Below, piece by piece: positions 25,460 to 33,230 of a DNA stretch of 64,000 nucleotides. Origin of the DNA: Lachnospiraceae bacterium (GTDB lineage: Bacteria; Bacillota; Clostridia; Lachnospirales; Lachnospiraceae); NCBI GenBank assembly GCA_900766915.1, contig CAAFXE010000257.1, positions 62,001-126,000 of the forward strand, in the 5' to 3' direction. The position numbers were made by a program, and so were the translations under genes. The notes beneath the pieces are model-generated. The model was not told the DNA's origin. It ran no database searches and worked only from the letters and a program-made list of their open reading frames with translations. Numbering within the stretch: the stretch's first letter is position 1; the number at the start of each line of letters is the position of its first letter.

Positions 25460-26146
25460 TTATCTGAAATAATCCAGCTTCTGCTCCAATTTGCCCAAAA
25501 GCACTGTCAAAATACCGCTAAATACCAGGTAATAAATGGCTGTGAAGAACAGCGGCCAGATCTGACCTGCAATTCCCATGCTGCCCTTCATAAATGCCTG
25601 ACCTGCCCAAATGACTTCCTGTAGCGCAATGATACGGGACAGGGAAGTATCTTTTACAAGGGTAATGATCTCGTTTGCAATGGGCGGCACAATTCTTTTC
25701 ACCATCTGAAGAAATTTGATCTTAAAGAAAATCTGGGTCCTGGTCATACCAAGGACAAGACCGGCCTCTTCCTGACCTGCCGGAACACTTTGAATACCTC
25801 CACGGTAAATTTCAGCAAAATAGCAGGCATAATTAAAGATAAATGCGACCGATGCAGCTAAAAACCTGCCGCTTTCTCCACTGCCCCAGATGGGATTTTT
25901 AAGAACCAGTCCCGGGAAAAAGTAGATGATAAGAAGCTGGATCATCAAAGGTGTTCCTCTTACGATCCAGATGATCAGCTTTGTAAAAAGGCTTAATGGT
26001 TTGAACTTTGACATTGCTCCAAAAGCGATCAGAAGTCCCAAAGGGAGCGCTCCCATCAAAGTGACTGCAAATAATTTCAGGGTTTGCAAAAAACCTGCAT
26101 TCAATGCCGGGATTACGATGGGCATCTGCTCTAGAATCATTTCCAT
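25460..26146 (-). CDS. Polar amino acid ABC transporter, permease subunit
   Basis: HisM/GlnP-type inner membrane protein of 228 residues with about five helices. The family marker is the EAA loop PAGQEEAGLVLGMTRTQIFF, followed by PPIANEIITLVKDTSL. The usual early motif WIVRGTPLMIQLL is also there. It probably forms a homodimer as no second permease gene is present. It is separated from the binding-protein gene by a terminator-like hairpin at 26251-26278, which would lower permease expression relative to the binding protein. Confidence 0.94.
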   Translation of the reverse strand: MEMILEQMPIVIPALNAGFLQTLKLFAVTLMGALPLGLLIAFGAMSKFKPLSLFTKLIIWIVRGTPLMIQLLIIYFFPGLVLKNPIWGSGESGRFLAASVAFIFNYACYFAEIYRGGIQSVPAGQEEAGLVLGMTRTQIFFKIKFLQMVKRIVPPIANEIITLVKDTSLSRIIALQEVIWAGQAFMKGSMGIAGQIWPLFFTAIYYLVFSGILTVLLGKLEQKLDYFR

Positions 26147-26185
26147 TTTCTGTATATCCTACCTTCCGTTTCTTCTGTATCTGTT

Positions 26186-26225
26186 ACCAGTACATCTTTA
26201 GTTACTTTACGAACGATGTACTGGT
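26186..26225. repeat. Inverted repeat ACCAGTACATC / GATGTACTGGT
   Basis: Eleven-base arms (26186-26196 and 26215-26225) with an 18-base middle containing GTTACTTTACGAAC. It lies in the transcribed gap upstream of the permease gene. The GTACTGGTT motif loosely resembles the other intergenic palindromes. Confidence 0.55.
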
Positions 26226-26250
26226 TTTCAGATAACTATACTCAGTACGC

Positions 26251-26278
26251 TAAAAGAGAGGGCGGAATCCCGCCCTCT
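26251..26278 (-). terminator. Attenuating terminator after the binding-protein gene
   Basis: The minus strand reads AGAGGGCGG-GATT-CCGCCCTCT then CTTTTA. A strong stem with a short T run fits partial termination within the transporter operon. Confidence 0.8.
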
Positions 26279-26313
26279 ATGTAATTCCATAAATTCCAAT
26301 GACTTCGTATTGC

Positions 26314-27153
26314 CTACTGTGATACAAGTGCTGCATCCACACCGTAGGTTGCTGCACATTCCTGCATGGTGCCTGCTGCATAAGCTTCTACAAAATAAGC
26401 GTTCAGCTCTGCTGCCAGATCAGAACCTTTACGGAAACCAACGCCGTATTCTTCGCTGTTGAGTCCAACCGTATAGGTAAGATCTGCATATCCTGTGCCC
26501 TCACCAACCATGGCTGCTGCCATTAAGGAGTCGATCACTGCTGCATCAGAGGTTCCTGCTGCCACTTCCATCAAAGCATCTGACTGAGCTTTTACCGGTG
26601 TATAATCAAGTCCTAACGCTGCTACCTCTGCTTCTCCGGCACTTCCTGCTTCTACTGCAAAGGTAAGTCCTTCCAGACTTTCTACTGTCTGATAATCCTC
26701 TGCTTTATCCTTCGGTACGATGACGATCTGTGCATTATTGCAGTAAGCATTGGAACATTCCATAGCTGCTTTTACTTCTGCAGTCAATGTCATACCATTC
26801 CATACACAGTCGATGGTTTTTCCGTCAAGCTCCAGAATTTTATTATCCCAGTCAATTTCTACAAATTCAACATCTACACCAAGTTTTTCAGCAAAGCCTT
26901 TTGCCATATCTGCATCAAAACCAATCCATTCGCCTGATTCATCCTTGTAGTCCATTGGTGCAAAATCCGTGATACCAACAACCAGTGTTCCTTTGTTTTT
27001 CACATATTCAAGATCGTTTTCTGCTGCCTGTGCATCGGTTTCTGCTTCTGTAGCCGCAGGTTCTGCAGGTGCTTCCTCCTTTTTACTTCCACATCCTGCT
27101 ACCATTGCTGCCATCATACAGCCTGCCAGCAATAATGCCATCATTTTTTTCAT
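26314..27153 (-). CDS. Amino acid ABC transporter substrate-binding lipoprotein
   Basis: A 279-residue exported lipoprotein: signal MKKMMALLLAGCMMAAMVAG then lipobox VAGC at Cys21, followed by an Ala/Glu-rich linker. The mature part is a type II periplasmic-binding fold of the SBP_bac_3 family (GTLVVGITDFAPMDY, then WIGFDADMAKGFAEKLGV and DCVWNGMTLT). The ligand is a polar amino acid by family; the exact one cannot be read. A strong promoter lies at 27220-27248. Confidence 0.94.
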   Translation of the reverse strand: MKKMMALLLAGCMMAAMVAGCGSKKEEAPAEPAATEAETDAQAAENDLEYVKNKGTLVVGITDFAPMDYKDESGEWIGFDADMAKGFAEKLGVDVEFVEIDWDNKILELDGKTIDCVWNGMTLTAEVKAAMECSNAYCNNAQIVIVPKDKAEDYQTVESLEGLTFAVEAGSAGEAEVAALGLDYTPVKAQSDALMEVAAGTSDAAVIDSLMAAAMVGEGTGYADLTYTVGLNSEEYGVGFRKGSDLAAELNAYFVEAYAAGTMQECAATYGVDAALVSQ

Positions 27154-27219
27154 AATAAGATTCCTCCGTTACTTTATCTCTTTTTTACTCTACCATAGTA
27201 AAGCACTGACGTTTTTATT

Positions 27220-27248
27220 AAGATAGCACAGAAGAATGGGGAAGTCAA
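27220..27248 (-). promoter_or_regulatory. Promoter of the amino acid transporter operon
   Basis: TTGACT (27248-27243), 17 bases with a TGTGC end, TATCTT (27225-27220). Confidence 0.85.
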
Positions 27249-27259
27249 CACTTTATTTT

Positions 27260-27309
27260 TGTAACTGTTCAGAGCCAAGCATTTTGGAGGTTGGCTCTGA
27301 ACAGTTACA
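27260..27309. repeat. Long-armed member of the CTGTTCAG palindrome family
   Basis: Perfect 19-base arms (27260-27278 and 27291-27309) beginning TGTAACTGTTCAGAGCCAA, with a 12-base loop. It lies between the end of the TPR gene and the amino acid transporter promoter. No T run follows on the minus strand, but the stem could still end or protect the upstream transcript. Confidence 0.85.
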
Positions 27310-27315
27310 TATTTC

Positions 27316-28068
27316 TTACCGTCCCTTCAAAAGCTGTTCGATATCCTGTTCCGTAAGCTCCTCAAAGCATTTTTTCTCCAGCTCTTTTAAGACCTTCTCC
27401 CCGTCTTTTAAAAACTCATCGGACAGATTTGTCTCCTGAACCTCTTCCGATTCCTGCTGCCCGTACTGTGACAGCCTTCTGGCATAATGAGCTCTTTCTT
27501 TGTATCGGTCTGATTTATGAAACTGCCAGGCATTTTCATAGCATACAGCCGCCTTTTCAAACAAAAACTGTTTTCCGTAACAGTATCCCAGATTATTCCA
27601 TACATTGGCATAAAACTCCGGTTCCAGACGACTGCTTTGACGAATGCTTAAGATTTTTTCATATTCCGCGATTGCTCCCCATAGTCCTCCGTTTTTTGCC
27701 AGTTCATCTGCTTTGTATTTCATTCTCTCCTGTGTCTTAAGGGAAGAGATCTCTTTGATCTTCTCCGAGAGCTGCTGTATTTCTTTTTCTGAATACTGCC
27801 CGGAAGTCTGTAAGATCAGCATGACCTGATTGTAAACATGGCTTTCGCCCTTCCATCCTGCCCGGAGCTTTTCGCTTAAATGTGTCAGTCCAAGCTCCTT
27901 TTCCATCCACAGGCAAAGCTCTTCTCCCAAAAGCTCTTCATCCACCAGATAAATGTTTTCATAGAGCACATAGGCAAGCTCTTCGATGGAATAAACAAAA
28001 ATCCCTGCATTTTCCAGATAGAAAGGATTTTTTGCTATCGGATAAATACATTTTTTTACTGCTCCCAT
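27316..28068 (-). CDS. Small TPR-like protein, end of the foldase/ASKHA operon
   Basis: A 250-residue cytoplasmic protein. Residues near 140-200 (YANVWNNLGYCYGKQFLFEKAAVCYENAWQFH) form one clear tetratricopeptide pair; the flanks are helical and charged, ending in LLKGR. The N-terminus (YPIAKNPFYLENAGIFVYSI) is conserved-looking but not of a family I can name. It overlaps the upstream ASKHA-like gene by 13 bases and is the last gene of the operon. A role as adaptor for the neighbouring proteins is inference. Confidence 0.7.
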   Translation of the reverse strand: MGAVKKCIYPIAKNPFYLENAGIFVYSIEELAYVLYENIYLVDEELLGEELCLWMEKELGLTHLSEKLRAGWKGESHVYNQVMLILQTSGQYSEKEIQQLSEKIKEISSLKTQERMKYKADELAKNGGLWGAIAEYEKILSIRQSSRLEPEFYANVWNNLGYCYGKQFLFEKAAVCYENAWQFHKSDRYKERAHYARRLSQYGQQESEEVQETNLSDEFLKDGEKVLKELEKKCFEELTEQDIEQLLKGR

Positions 28069-29102
28069 GATAACTCCCCTTCATAGACCATATCAGACTT
28101 TGGAAACAATTCCCCAAATCCAAGATCCACAACCTCCAGGCGTGCATGGGCTGCATCCGTAAACTCCACCCTAAGATGCAGTCTTGTGGTCTTTGGCGGA
28201 CGTACGGGCAGATCCTTTAATTCTACCACCACTGTCTTTTTTTCCCTGCCATTGACCGGAACCAGTGCGAATTCCAGGGAATTATCTTCCATAAGGATGA
28301 CATCCATTTCTTCACGGGAATCATACCAGTTTCTTCCCCCCGGAATCACTGCCGTATACCTTTCCGGTCCCTCCTGCCCGGTTTGCAGCATGATATGATA
28401 TTTCACCTTATCCTGTCCCAGATAAAAAAAGAGCTCCTTTTGTTCTTTTAAATCCCAGGCAAGATAGCAGGCTCCCTTGACAAACAGATTTTTTCCCATA
28501 AAAATGCGCTTTCCGGTCTTTAATACTTTCAGATACTGCCCCATCCATGCCTCTTCAAAATCATCTCCTACAAGAAACACAGAAGAAATGCCATGCTCTG
28601 CAAAAACCCCTTCCAGAGATTTGTCACTCACAGACTTCACCTCCAACACCGCAGGTACTGTTTTAGAATGTCTGTGAAGTAAATATTTTGACTTCTCCCC
28701 CTGATGATTTTCAATCAGCAGGGCATTATGTGCGAGCAGTTCACCGGTCTGATGAATCACATAAGAAGCAAAGCACTCTTCCTTACCCATAAATGAAGTC
28801 TTTTCTGCCGGGATATTATAGATTTTTGCAATGTTCTGAAGCTTTTCCCGCATACAAGCCGTATTTTCTTCAAGGCAGTATACCAAATGCTCCAACGAAT
28901 CCTTATTTCCGTAAGGTAACAAAAGCTTCCACAATCTTCGAAACAGCTCCAAAAGCTCCTCCTGATTTCCAAGATCCGCCTCTGTGGGCATACGGTAATG
29001 TTCTTCACCCGCAATCTTTGAAAGAGATTCCGGTTCCTTCATGTTATCCGTCTTCACGCAAAGCTGCACATATTCTTTTCCCAGTTCAATTCCTACTACC
29101 AT
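28056..29102 (-). CDS. ASKHA (actin/Hsp70)-like protein, DUF5716-type
   Basis: A 348-residue protein that opens VVGIELGKEYVQLCVKTD, which matches the phosphate-1 loop pattern (GIDLG-x-x-Y-x-x) of the actin/Hsp70/sugar-kinase fold, and has a possible second phosphate loop around SSVFLVGDDFEEAW. The C-terminal third (TTRLHLRVEFTDAAHARLEV) is beta-rich and resembles the substrate-binding end of Hsp70-like proteins. I recall it as DUF5716 in Lachnospiraceae, without known function. GAGGTGA precedes the ATG. The gap to the TPR gene upstream is nine bases. Confidence 0.68.
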   Translation of the reverse strand: MVVGIELGKEYVQLCVKTDNMKEPESLSKIAGEEHYRMPTEADLGNQEELLELFRRLWKLLLPYGNKDSLEHLVYCLEENTACMREKLQNIAKIYNIPAEKTSFMGKEECFASYVIHQTGELLAHNALLIENHQGEKSKYLLHRHSKTVPAVLEVKSVSDKSLEGVFAEHGISSVFLVGDDFEEAWMGQYLKVLKTGKRIFMGKNLFVKGACYLAWDLKEQKELFFYLGQDKVKYHIMLQTGQEGPERYTAVIPGGRNWYDSREEMDVILMEDNSLEFALVPVNGREKKTVVVELKDLPVRPPKTTRLHLRVEFTDAAHARLEVVDLGFGELFPKSDMVYEGELSWEQ

Positions 29103-29111
29103 CGTTCACCT

Positions 29112-31784
29112 CTACTCCAGTATAAAGAGCCCCTCTGCAGCCGTTTCCAGATAATGAAACTGACGTGCTTCCATGGCAAGCTTCTCTTGCATTTGTTTCT
29201 TCCGGTATTGCCGCATCGTGTTGATCCTTCCGTACCTTGTTCCGGAATCTAAAATACAGGATTCCTTTTCCTTTGTCATGGCAGGCGTAGAGTACTCACT
29301 TCCGTCTGATTTTTTCTCTGTAATAAAATACAGAATCTTTTCCCCTTCAAACATCGTAAATGTTTTGGAATAAATACCACTGCACATGGGATATATTCTG
29401 CATGCAGTGTACTTTAATTCCCCGCCATCTCCTTTGTCGATCATATAATGTAAGATCACTTCTGAATCATAAGCTCCATGATACTCAATAAACAGCTGAT
29501 CCTCTAAAACCAATGCCTCCACAATCACCTGACCGAAGCTTTGCATAAATTCATAGTACTGACCTTTGGATAAAAGCTCCTTTAAATACACTGTAGCCAC
29601 ATGTTTTTGACGCAGGGACATGCCCTGCAATTCTGATAAATATTTCAGATAGGCGAGAATACATACCGGAGCGAAACTTTGATTTTTCAAAAGCTCCTCC
29701 TCTAACAGGAAATAAAATCTCACATCCAGTGTTTCTCCCTTTACGAAAGCTTCCCGGCACTGATAGGTCAGATATGCCTTTTTCACATAGTCTTTTGGAT
29801 TCCTTTGATTGTAAGATAAATAAATATCAAAATGATTATCCAGTCTGGTCCCTGTAAACATCATCTGCACCAGGATCCGCTCCTCCAGCTGTGAGGTATC
29901 CACACCAAATGCCCTGGCCTGTTTCCAGATCTCTGTCATCTGGGCACAGGTTCCAAGGAAGGAATCTGATAAATATTTCAGGGTTGTATAATTCATCTGA
30001 CTGTTGCAAAAGCAGCCGTAACAAAGCCGATAGTAAATTTCACTCTCCGCCTCCGGCTGATCTGAAAGTGCTGTCAGGATTTTCAAAATCGTATTGGCTG
30101 CCACATAAACAGTTCCATAGCTCTCCAGCCAGGAAAAAGCCTGGGAAAATCTGCCGCACTTTGTCAGAAAGGTGATCATCTTCCCTCTCTGCTCCCGGTC
30201 CATGTTCTGTCCGTTTCTCTCCCACCACTGTGCTTCAATCTCATGAGTAGTCTTTTCCGTGCAGTGATATTCCAACAGCTTCAGGATCACATTGTCTTTG
30301 TACTTTTCTGAAAAAGCCGGTGTATTTGCAATCTGTCGGTAAACCGACTCATTCTCTTTGGTAATCTTAATATCCTCTGCCTTCTTATTGCACAAATATA
30401 ACAGAAGTCCCGGATGATTTTTGACATACTGCCTGCAGATCTCCACCATTTTTTTCTCATCCAGGAGCTTTTCTAACTGATAGGATATGGTATTGCGATA
30501 TAAATTTCCCACCTCATCAATCAGCGTGATCACTGCTGAGGGCGCATAAATCGGAATATACGCCTGCCCCTTCTTTAATGGAAATCTTTTCGGAGATTTC
30601 AGCTGTTCATAGGATACCTCCACCTCTTTGATACGAACATCCGTGCAGGTGATCCTTCTAAGAAACATGATATCTGCCATGGCCGCAGCCATATCCTCTG
30701 TAAATATTTGGGGATAAAGAAGCTTTTCATACAAATATGCATATTCCGGACTGATCCGTCTTTTCAACAAGCTTTCCCTTGTATATTTTTCAATCTTTTC
30801 CTGATATTTTCCGTAAATTTCCGATTTCGGATCACCGTAACTGATCACATTTTTATAAAGATAAACTTTTTGAGAAGCAGTCAGCGTATCATGATAAAGA
30901 AAATACAAAAGCACCTGCTCCGGAAGCAGCTTTTTTTTCTGCTCAGTAGTTGCCATCATGTAATATTCATACAGGTTGTTGACCTTCAGTTCAAACTCTA
31001 CCCCTTTGGCATAATACTCTGCTGCCTTCTGATCGATGCGGCCATCTCTGATATAGAGACTGCACAAAGCTCCCAGAAGCTCTTTGGTAGAAAAAATACG
31101 GTAGCATTCCCGTAAAAGATACTCATATTTCGGTTCACACCGCTTCAGGCTCATGGCATTTTTGGCAATCTGCATCCCCATTTCTTTGGTGATACAACCT
31201 CTTCTCTGAGCCCAGATATAACACTGCATGAAAAACTCATCCATATTTCCGGCACTTTCAGGATACTCCTGTAAAGTCAGGATAGCTTCCAGATACAAAA
31301 GATTCTGCCTGCTGCCAAGTTTCCACTGCTTTTCCAGAAAAGCAAGCTTTTTCTCCGGATTTTTGACAAAACTTTCATCCAGATGCACTAAATACCAGTA
31401 AAGGGAAGGCTGCCTGGGATTCTTTTGATAGAGCTTTTGCAGCTGAAGCACAATGTTCTTTCTCTGGAGACGGTCATCGGTAAGGCACCCTGCCAGATAA
31501 AGAAAACAGGCACGAAAATCCGGATTTCGAAACTGTAACATACGATTTTTCTCATATTTTTTAAGAATCTCTTCCCCCTCCTGCAATTTTCCGCAACGGA
31601 TCAAAGCCGCTGCCTGCATCAGATGGTAAATCTGCTGATCCGGGCAAAGTTCCCATAGCTTACAAGCCCTTCTCTCCTGCAAGGTGAGGTAGGACTTTCG
31701 ATCTGTCTTTCCAAGGCAGTAGTTTTCAAATTCTTTTAAATAGTCAATCAACAGACTTTTTTCAAGCCGGACTGCATCATTCAT
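29112..31784 (-). CDS. Large TPR-like helical protein, DUF5717-type
   Basis: An 890-residue protein without signal peptide or membrane helices. The first two thirds are helix-turn-helix repeats like TPR/HAT arrays (YHLMQAAALIRCGKLQEGEE is one). The C-terminal 170 residues turn beta-rich (LEDQLFIEYHGAYDSEVILH) and include the GRINTMRQYRKK segment. I place it with DUF5717, in which an N-terminal beta domain normally precedes the repeats; here that domain is a separate gene (31777-32151) overlapping by eight bases. Likely a scaffold. Confidence 0.65.
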   Translation of the reverse strand: MNDAVRLEKSLLIDYLKEFENYCLGKTDRKSYLTLQERRACKLWELCPDQQIYHLMQAAALIRCGKLQEGEEILKKYEKNRMLQFRNPDFRACFLYLAGCLTDDRLQRKNIVLQLQKLYQKNPRQPSLYWYLVHLDESFVKNPEKKLAFLEKQWKLGSRQNLLYLEAILTLQEYPESAGNMDEFFMQCYIWAQRRGCITKEMGMQIAKNAMSLKRCEPKYEYLLRECYRIFSTKELLGALCSLYIRDGRIDQKAAEYYAKGVEFELKVNNLYEYYMMATTEQKKKLLPEQVLLYFLYHDTLTASQKVYLYKNVISYGDPKSEIYGKYQEKIEKYTRESLLKRRISPEYAYLYEKLLYPQIFTEDMAAAMADIMFLRRITCTDVRIKEVEVSYEQLKSPKRFPLKKGQAYIPIYAPSAVITLIDEVGNLYRNTISYQLEKLLDEKKMVEICRQYVKNHPGLLLYLCNKKAEDIKITKENESVYRQIANTPAFSEKYKDNVILKLLEYHCTEKTTHEIEAQWWERNGQNMDREQRGKMITFLTKCGRFSQAFSWLESYGTVYVAANTILKILTALSDQPEAESEIYYRLCYGCFCNSQMNYTTLKYLSDSFLGTCAQMTEIWKQARAFGVDTSQLEERILVQMMFTGTRLDNHFDIYLSYNQRNPKDYVKKAYLTYQCREAFVKGETLDVRFYFLLEEELLKNQSFAPVCILAYLKYLSELQGMSLRQKHVATVYLKELLSKGQYYEFMQSFGQVIVEALVLEDQLFIEYHGAYDSEVILHYMIDKGDGGELKYTACRIYPMCSGIYSKTFTMFEGEKILYFITEKKSDGSEYSTPAMTKEKESCILDSGTRYGRINTMRQYRKKQMQEKLAMEARQFHYLETAAEGLFILE

Positions 31785-32151
31785 GGAAGTCTTCCTCCTC
31801 CCCTGTCAGTTTTCGAATCTGTACTTCAAAAGGCACAAGAAATTCACCGGCATTGGTAATGAGGATAAACTTTCCCCGCCTTTTATCACCATCCACCGTA
31901 TTTTTACTGCTGTAAGAAAATTCAATTTTTACATTTTTCCCATAAAACTGGGGCACGGCAATCTTCATGCTTCCGTCAGAGCTTAACACATAGCCTCTGA
32001 TGCGCACACCATTTTCCGAAGAGAAACGTAACGTGCCGGAAAATACTTTCTCCGGTTCCATTTCCCAGCGAAGTGGTTCTTTTGGAATTTCCACCTTTGG
32101 AAGCACTTCATCAAATTCTCCTTTTGCAAACCGCTCCATCTTTTCTTTCAT
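31777..32151 (-). CDS. Small beta-sandwich protein, apparently the detached N-terminal domain of the DUF5717-type protein
   Basis: A 124-residue protein. After a charged helix (MKEKMERFAKGEFDEVLP) come alternating strands (FSGTLRFSSENGVRIRGYVL, then RRGKFILITNAGEFLVPFEV) that read like an Ig-like bacterial surface fold, but there is no signal peptide. From memory, homologues carry this unit fused to the large repeat protein; here the reading ends at TGA and the next gene starts in another frame eight bases earlier. That could be a natural gene split or a frameshift. Both pieces look otherwise intact. Confidence 0.62.
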   Translation of the reverse strand: MKEKMERFAKGEFDEVLPKVEIPKEPLRWEMEPEKVFSGTLRFSSENGVRIRGYVLSSDGSMKIAVPQFYGKNVKIEFSYSSKNTVDGDKRRGKFILITNAGEFLVPFEVQIRKLTGEEEDFHE

Positions 32152-32163
32152 ATGGTATCACCC

Positions 32164-33219
32164 TTATTGTCTAATCATTTCATGATATATTTCAAAAAAG
32201 TCAGCTTCCGTATAGTGGATCTCTTCTTTTAATCGAAGCTTTGCCCACTGTTTTTTCTGAAACTGTTCCGGTGCATCAACTGCCACTTCCTTATAAGCCT
32301 GTTCAAAAGCCTCTTCTTTTTTCTTTTTAGCAAGCATCAGTTTGTTTTGCTGCGTTGCCTCATAGTCCATGGTACTGATACATTTCACAATATAATAACC
32401 ATCCTCCAACGCTACCACATCACTGATTTCGCCTGTATTAAGAGAAAATATCAGCTCTTCAAAAGCAGGATCCACGCTTCCTCTGGCATAACTGTTTCTA
32501 ATCTGTTTCGTATCACTATACTGCAGTGCCAGCTCTTCAAAATCCCCGCCTTCCCTGATCTGGGAAAGTACCTTTTTCGCAGCATTTTCTACGTTTTTCA
32601 GTTCCGTTTCACTCATGGGAACCTTCTCGTTATTCTTCATCTTCCAGTTTTTTAAATAAAGAACCTGTGCTGTCACTGTTCTTGCTTCATCATCACTGAT
32701 CTCGATCTCTGCCGACTGGGTTATACTTCGATAAACCTTGACTGCCAGCATGTATTCTCTATAGACCTTTAAGACCACCTCCCTGGTAATCTTTTCCTCT
32801 CTCTTTAAGCTTTCTGACAATATCTGGTAGTATTTGTCCGTGGCAGCCACGGCCATCTCTTCTTCCTCTTCGCTTAAGGAGAGCTTTCTGTCTGCTGCCA
32901 TCATATTCATGATCTTGATCTGCACCATTTTGGACAGGACAATATCCTTGACATGATCTTCCAGAGATGTCCCTCCAAAATCATAGTTCCACATTTCGGT
33001 TCCATATGCACTGGCAAATTGACGATAAAAGGTCGTCAGATATACCATAATCTCTGATCTTGTACAGACAGAAGAACCAATCTTAAATATCTGACTTCCC
33101 GAAAGTCCTGTGGTAATCACAATTTTCGTATTCGTTCCGCATCCGGTAACTGTGGTCAGACACAACAGTGCCACAAGGCACATTGCCGCCATCTTTTTGA
33201 TCATTGCCTGAATTTTCAT
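32164..33219 (-). CDS. PrsA/SurA-like peptidyl-prolyl isomerase lipoprotein
   Basis: A 351-residue exported lipoprotein with signal KMAAMCLVALLCLTTVTG and lipobox TGC (Cys27). The N-terminal SurA-type helical domain (EDHVKDIVLSKMVQIKIMNM) is followed by a parvulin-like rotamase domain (VLSQIREGGDFEELALQYSD ... GEISDVVALEDGYYIVKC). It should assist folding of secreted proteins outside the membrane. Its start lies 11 bases after the MocR gene and it heads the operon of beta-domain, repeat and ASKHA proteins, an odd pairing of an external foldase with internal proteins. Confidence 0.85.
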   Translation of the reverse strand: MKIQAMIKKMAAMCLVALLCLTTVTGCGTNTKIVITTGLSGSQIFKIGSSVCTRSEIMVYLTTFYRQFASAYGTEMWNYDFGGTSLEDHVKDIVLSKMVQIKIMNMMAADRKLSLSEEEEEMAVAATDKYYQILSESLKREEKITREVVLKVYREYMLAVKVYRSITQSAEIEISDDEARTVTAQVLYLKNWKMKNNEKVPMSETELKNVENAAKKVLSQIREGGDFEELALQYSDTKQIRNSYARGSVDPAFEELIFSLNTGEISDVVALEDGYYIVKCISTMDYEATQQNKLMLAKKKKEEAFEQAYKEVAVDAPEQFQKKQWAKLRLKEEIHYTEADFFEIYHEMIRQ

Positions 33220-33230
33220 ACTACAATTCC

